Part shown: positions 59,191 to 64,000 of the stretch, in pieces | How positions within the stretch are numbered: the stretch's first letter is position 1 | How the letters are laid out: the number at the start of each line of letters is the position of its first letter | From: Apricaphanius iberus | Lineage: Eukaryota; Chordata; Actinopteri; Cyprinodontiformes; Aphaniidae | Direction of reading: 5' to 3' | Assembly (NCBI GenBank): GCA_028564705.1 | Contig: JAPXFQ010002461.1 | Location: forward strand, 1,116,001-1,180,000 | DNA: 64,000 nt | Translations under genes and position numbers: made by a program | Notes under the pieces: generated by a model | Told to the model about the DNA's origin: nothing | Databases searched by the model: none | The model's input: only the letters and a program-made list of their open reading frames with translations

Positions 59191-60542
59191 AGCTCAACTA
59201 AATGCTACTGATGAGAGAAAAGGTAAAGGGATCAGCTGAAGACCTCTTTGTAAAATTGATTAAAAACGTGGGTCCCTCAGCAGCTTAGTTGTTCTTTAGT
59301 CAGTCCCAGTCTCGATGTGCACACCCCGTCCCTTTTTCCACTGTCCAACATTCTTCATTCTCTTGTTCCACATCTGCTGCTGAGAGCAGTAGGCCTTGTT
59401 GTGCTTGGTTGGAGTTCCAGGCCCCAAAAAAACTCTCTCAGAGAGGGGAACATGGTGCTTTACCTCCCCTGCCGGCAATGCTTTTTTGTCGGGTATGGCA
59501 GACAGCTGTTGGCCCAGACTCTGGACAGCAACTGGATCGACATTAGCAGCTCTTCCTGGACATGTTTGAAATGGCCCAGCTGTAATGTATTGTGCTGCAT
59601 TTAATTTGATTTATGTTCATTTGTGGAAGGCTTCCTTGGAGCTTGCTCTCTCACAGTGGTGCATGTGTGTTAGCCTGCAACAGAAAGTCAAAATGGGTTT
59701 TTTTAAAAATCCACTTTTGTGTATGTACTTGTCTGCTCACCTTAAAGCCTGGGGGATTTATATTGGTGGAGATTACAGGGAGGGGTCACTGGCAGTAGAA
59801 GTGAAGCCTTTGAAAATCAAGAAATTAACTCATAAAAGTATTTTGCTTTGCTTTGTTTCTCTCCTCCTCTTCCCCTCCCTAAAAGTGCTCTGTGATTGTA
59901 CAAATAACTGAAAGCATCACATCACATTCCCCCAATGTCCTCTCATGTTTTCCACTTCTTTACCTCCTTTAATGTGAACGCATGGTAAATAGTTGTGAAG
60001 ACTCGACAGCAGCTTTTTCAGTTTTTCCTAAAAGTGGAAGGTTTTTCAAGGGAACTGGATGGCACAACTTAACTTTCCTTTGTGAGTGTTTTCTTGAGGG
60101 GATTTGTTGTTATGGATAATGATTTTATTTTAACAGGGAAACATGTGTATTAGAGGATGCTGAGGTTTTCTATAAATGGCCTGTGGAGTAAAACATGAAC
60201 ATCAGGCTAAAGTTGGGTTAAGTTGAAAATTATGACAAAATGAGGATGGATTAGTGTCCAGTGCTAGTTAATATTTCTCTCCTTTCATTCCTTCTCCCTC
60301 AACTTTAACTAGGTTTTTTGCAACATAACTACACAGCTGCCCAACTAAATCATGCTAATAGCCCTTAAAGTCTGAACTATGAGAATTCCCAAGTACAGCT
60401 GTTTGAGTCAGACATTGGTTACAAGCTGAGGCTGAAACAAGCTGAACTGTTATATTCTACAGTAATTCATCCTGTCTGCTCTGAGCCATTGAGAAGGTTA
60501 TGAGTAAAGATAAAGATATGTACCTGTTTCTTTCACTTTTAG

Positions 60543-60746
60543 GTGCAACTTATATACGAGCTCTTCCTCAGCTGGAGCTGTACATGGGCACGTCTCCAGA
60601 GACACGGAATTCTGCGTCAGACTTCCAGCACCCCAGACCCCCCTGCCGGTGTTGCTCCATCCTCCCCGGTGCGCAGCAGTGCAGGCACAGCCCTCCCTGA
60701 CACCAGCACCTGCAGTCCCTCTGCAGACTTTGGTTCCCCCACTGAG
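60543..60746 (+). CDS. vps13b: VPS13B exon F
   Basis: 204-nt exon, phase 0 at both ends. The acceptor is GTTTCTTTCACTTTTAG; the donor is CTGAG/GTTTGT at 60747, weaker than the others because of TTT after GT. It encodes VQLIYELFLSWSCTWARLQR then HGILRQTSSTPDPPAGVAPS, SPVRSSAGTALPDTSTCSPS and ADFGSPTE. The SPVRSSxGTAxPDTSTCSPSAD stretch is nearly identical to human. The Pro/Ser-rich half is probably an unstructured loop. The next human exon begins with a Gly-Asp-Ser segment that I do not find before 64000. Confidence 0.95.
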
Positions 60747-61621
60747 GTTTGTTTGTTTTTCCCATATAATTGCATATTTTGGTTTAGCAGGTAAGTGTTC
60801 TTAGATATTAAACATTTCTGTGAACAGTTTCAAAGAAGTCTTTTTTTTTTTTTGAAACAAATTAACATGCCATCATCGGTGGTGGTGTTTTTTTTTTTGG
60901 GGGGGGGGTTGTGGTTGTGCCAATAGAATAGAGAATTGATTTAGCATATACTCCTATGTGGTGAGCTTGTGTTTTTTTTTATCTTTCTCCTTTTAGTGTC
61001 TACCAGGCACAACATCACACCCCTTCTGAACTATCTATGTTTTAGTATTGTGCCTTTGATGGTGTGTTACGACACTTTACCCAAAGGTATAAAGTCTACA
61101 CCCTGCCAGATCCTGTCTTTTTTTTACAGCAAAGGTGGTATGAGTCATGCAGTAACAAAGGATATTTAAGCCTTTGTTGTGTATATAATTATTCTGCTGA
61201 TTTATGACTGTGAATGTAAGCAATGTTTTATTGTCATGAGTGGTTGAGTCAGTACGAACACATGGGATCTGTCTTAAAAAAAATTGTTTTGTTTTGGAGT
61301 AATTTTCGAAGCTGGAAAAACCTCATCAGTGTTTGTGTTCTTTAGTTAGAGCAAACACTCTCTATATGCTGTGAGTTGTGTCTGATTCTTCTAAGCTGGG
61401 GCATGTTTTAATAGAAAACTGCCTCATAATGAGTAGAAAAGGCTTTTTTTATTTCCTGACGTGGTGTGAAATTTTTTACCACTAAAATTTGTTCTGTTTT
61501 ATATTTTTATTTTATTTATTTATTTTGTCATGCAACGATGTCCTAAATGCAAATAGCTGTTTTTTTGGTTACATTTCTTAAAATAAGGGGGGGGGGGTCA
61601 GTTCAAGTCAAGCTAATCATA

Positions 61622-63267
61622 CAGTGCAATGTAATAATGAGTACTTCCTCTTTGAAAAGTAACATTTCACACAATATGACAAGGACCACAAAGATATATT
61701 TCCAAAATGTTCCCAGACTAAGTTAAACACAGGTTCTGTTGTGCTTTTGAACTCAAAACAAAGGCTAATAATATAACTCAAATTATTTCTAATTCAGTTT
61801 TAGTGAAATTTGTGTGGTGCAGAAATGAGTACACCCCACTGAAGAGCTCTGAGTAGAGCAACGTTGTAGGCTACCAATGTGTACCTGAACAAACTATTAA
61901 TCACAGGTGAGTTTAATTAGCAATCACAGAGGTGTTAATTAGGCAGTTGGCTACAAAAGGCTGTTACCTAAAGCAAACCACCCATCCCATTTCCTTCTGT
62001 CAGCAATGACACTTCATGGCAAGGAAATATCTCTGGATCTGAGAGAGCAGATTGCTTTACACAAGAGAGGTGATGGCTACAAGAAGATCAGTAAAGCCTT
62101 ACTCATCAGTAAGAACACAGTTGCAAAAGTGATCCAAAAATTCAAGACAGAGGAAAGTGCAGCCAAAGTACAGAGACGTACAGGTCGGCCAAGAAAATTA
62201 ACACCCAGGCAGGAGCGGCTTGTAATGAGAAAAGTTGAAGAAAAACGACCTGCATGTGCAAAACAGGTATCTAAGGAAGTAGAGACTGAAATTGGAGTGA
62301 ATGTGTCACGTGACACAATATGCCGTACAGTGCAGTGGAATTGCATGCATGGCTGTCGTCCCTGAAGGAAGCCTCTCCTAAAGCCCAGTCACAAAAAAGC
62401 CAGTCTGGAGTTCGCCAGGGCACATGCTGAAAAGGATGAAGGCTACTGGGACTCTATACTTTGGGGTGATGAGACCAAAATCAATCTTTTTGGAACTGAT
62501 GGCTTCAAAACAGTCTGGCGTCGCAAGGGTGAGGAGTACAAGGAAAAATGCATGGTGCCCACAGTGAAACATGGAGGGGGTAGTGTTCTTATGTGGGGTT
62601 GCATGAGTGCTGCGGGTGTTGGAGAACTGCATTTCATTGATGACATCATGAATTCTCAAATGTACTGCTCTATACTGAAAGCTAAGATGCTTCCATCACT
62701 TCGAGGCATTGGTCGTCGTGCCATTTTTCAATATGACAATGACCTAAACACACATCTAAGGCCACTGCTGACTTCTCAAGAGGAACAGGGTGAGAGTGAT
62801 TCCATGGCCAAGTATGTCACCTGATCTGAACCCTATAGACCATCTTTGGGGAATACTGAAAAGGCAGGTTGAGCATCACTCTCCATCCAACATCCAGGCT
62901 CTGAAAGATGTCATCCTTTAAGAATGGAAAAAGATTGATGTAGCCAAATGATGTCAACTTGTGCACTCCATGCCAAGGACACTTGGGGCTGTCATTGCAA
63001 ATAATGGTGGCCATACAAAGTACTAAATGTACTGGATGTAATTGAGTTTGTTGTGGGGTGTACTCACATTTGCTCAACCCCACTTTCATGGAAACAGAAA
63101 AATATGTAATTCAAGGCATCTTTTCACCTTTCTGCTTGAGTTATAATGTAAGAACATAGTGCAATAAACATCATCAAGGGACTGTTTGGGACATATTGTT
63201 TGTGTTCATTTTAATACTGTGAAAAATGTCGTTCTTCAGGGGGTGTAGTCATTATTGTATTGCACTG
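61622..63267 (+). mobile_element. Near-complete Tc1-like transposon with TA duplication
   Basis: 1,646 bp, the normal length of a Tc1-like element. The left end reads CAGTGCAATGTAATAATGAG and the right end read inward CAGTGCAATACAATAATGAC, 18 of 20 matching. TA flanks both ends (61620-61621 and 63268-63269). It holds one transposase pseudogene on the + strand (62006-63026). Non-coding arms are about 380 and 240 bp. This is the best-preserved mobile element in the window, and is likely the most recent. Confidence 0.95.
62006..63026 (+). pseudogene. Tc1-like transposase, broken by stops and one net frameshift
   Basis: The N-terminal 119 codons are open (MTLHGKEISLDLREQIALHK, then the GDGYKKISKALLISKNTVAK helix-turn-helix, TGRPRKLTPRQERLVMRKVE, and a second DNA-binding helix). 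TGA at 62363-62365 is the only stop up to 62822; it stands where an Arg codon is expected, consistent with a CGA-to-TGA change. The frame then resumes unchanged with KPSHKKASLEFARAHAEKDE and the catalytic DETKINLFG and QYDNDLN blocks. A frameshift near 62790-62800 moves the rest (MSPDLNPIDHLWGILKRQVE ... IANNGGHTKY) to another frame, which has two further stops. The third catalytic residue reads Asp instead of the usual Glu of Tc1. Inactive as it stands. Confidence 0.93.
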
Positions 63268-63289
63268 TATGTGAAACAACACTGCTCCC

Positions 63290-64000
63290 TAAAACTAATA
63301 ACTAGCAGTGCCACTCTTGGCAGCTTTAAGTGCCATCATCTGTTTGTCATATCTGCCTGAGTGTATTCCATCATTGCTTTTGTTTTGCCATAATAGAATG
63401 TTTTCAAGCTGGATCAGTCTGTTTGTCATTCCACAACATTTCGGTTGGATTCAATCCAAGACTTCAACTAGGCCATTTCAGAAACTTAAATTGGGTTCTT
63501 TTGCGCTATTAAGATGAAGACTTGATGGTTTGTTTTGAAGTATTGTCCTGCTGTATAACCAAAGTGGGCTTTACTTTGAGGTCATAAACTGGTGCAATAT
63601 TTTTCACAGGATTCAGCCATCAATCAAAGCAAATAATCCATGTCCTAAAGAAGCAAAGCTAGCCCAGGCATTCACCCTACCACTGTCATGTTTGATTTCA
63701 CCATGATCTGTTTATTGTTCTTTTGAATTCAGTTATTTTTCCCTGATGTAATCGGATGCAAACGTTAAAAAAAAATCATTATGACATAAATGATCAGTCC
63801 ACAGATCAACATGGTTTTTTGGCAATTATGAGATGGACTTTTATCTTTTTATGGTAACAATGCTTTTGATCATGTAAGTTTTGCCCTTTCTCTTTATGAT
63901 TGTGGACTCAAAAACACTGAACTAAACTGGGGCAACTATCACTGTGGTTTGCTGGAGTCCTAAAGCCTTAAGCCTAGTTTAAACTTTTCTCCAAAGCAAT
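63290..64000 (-). mobile_element. Tc1-like transposon remnant cut by the window edge
   Basis: Decayed copy of another Tc1-like family with transposase on the minus strand. Plus-strand landmarks: GGATTCAATCCAAGACTTCA, ACTAGGCCATTTCAGAAACT, TATTGTCCTGCTGTATAACC, CATGTTTGATTTCACCATGA, TGATCAGTCCACAGATCAAC and, at the window end, CACTGTGGTTTGCTGGAGTC, which is the reverse complement of the N-terminal helix-turn-helix coding region. The 5' terminus lies beyond 64000; the left limit is approximate. Many frame breaks. Confidence 0.75.

Larger units (their letters stand above)
56820..60542 (+). other. Intron E/F
   Basis: 3,723 bp, phase 0. It contains a Tc1-like 5' part (57140-57834), a small piece of the ATGG-tailed SINE body (57850-57945) and a second SINE (59029-59190). 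The stretches 57946-59028 and 59191-60542 show no gene or repeat I recognise. Confidence 0.88.
22592..60746 (+). other. vps13b: VPS13B gene, internal part (six exons, five introns)
   Basis: Span of six consecutive coding exons that join into one open frame of 1,031 nt (a split codon plus 343 codons). Exon lengths are 110, 133, 134, 235, 215 and 204 nt. Introns between them are about 1.75, 8.2, 20.4, 3.1 and 3.7 kb, with phases 0, 1, 0, 1, 0. VPS13B belongs to the VPS13/BLTP family: rod-like proteins with a hydrophobic groove that move lipids between membranes, in this case at the Golgi. Human VPS13B is about 4,000 residues and its loss causes Cohen syndrome. From memory of the human protein, the exons cover roughly residues 980-1330, in the N-terminal third, ahead of the C-terminal adaptor and Golgi-targeting regions. 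No start codon, stop codon or promoter lies in the window. The assignment rests on residue-by-residue agreement with recalled human sequence across all six exons and on matching phases. Confidence 0.95.
60747..64000 (+). other. VPS13B intron downstream of exon F (5' part)
   Basis: At least 3.25 kb. 60747-61621 holds T-runs and G-runs (60841-60853, 60890-60908, 61588-61598) but no gene. The rest is the Tc1-like element at 61622-63267 and the start of another at about 63290. Confidence 0.85.

Overview
This window is a stretch of vertebrate, almost certainly teleost fish, chromosome. The evidence is spliced coding exons with GT/AG borders, introns up to 20 kb, no compact ORFs or operons, and a dense set of repeat types typical of ray-finned fish: Tc1-like elements, 8-bp-TSD hAT elements, TTAA elements, a Harbinger MITE, Jockey-like LINEs and tRNA-derived SINEs. 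I recognise one host gene. Six exons on the + strand between 22592 and 60746 encode an uninterrupted 343-codon segment of VPS13B (the Cohen syndrome protein, COH1), a giant Golgi-associated bridge-like lipid-transfer protein. All six splice phases match, and every exon reads as the fish counterpart of the human protein. Neither end of the gene is present, so the window lies wholly inside it.

Layout. 1-22591 is the 3' part of one large intron. It holds a hAT element with a perfect 8-bp duplication (1851-3016), a Tc1-like remnant (4019-4908), a hAT MITE (5001-5356), a 0.2-kb fold-back repeat (7503-7725), a 2.2-kb hAT remnant that keeps its BED zinc-finger exon (11232-13447), a Tc1 catalytic-domain fossil (13555-13935), a 28S rRNA 5'-end fragment (16141-16355) and a nested DNA-transposon complex (19766-21617). 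22592-32938 carries exons A-C, with a SINE, LINE 3' ends, a TTAA element and a Penelope-like tail between them. 32939-53291 is a 20-kb intron with two copies of one LINE family on the minus strand, two partial pieces of another LINE, a 31-bp tandem repeat, a Harbinger MITE and a Tc1 remnant. 53292-60746 carries exons D-F, with a SINE, a piggyBac-type MITE and a Tc1 5' part. 60747-64000 is intron with a nearly complete Tc1-like transposon (61622-63267) followed by the start of another.

Nothing else qualifies as a functional host gene. No intact tRNA, complete rRNA, CRISPR array or promoter is visible. The most notable signals are the intact VPS13B reading frame, several transposons whose ends can be fixed to the base by target-site duplications, the hAT copy with a BED exon and an intact splice donor, the Tc1 copy with a single nonsense codon in its first 273 codons, the 28S-derived fragment and the Penelope-like C-terminal tail. 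Family names for repeats rest on recall of family sequences and on target-site and terminal-repeat structure, not on any search.
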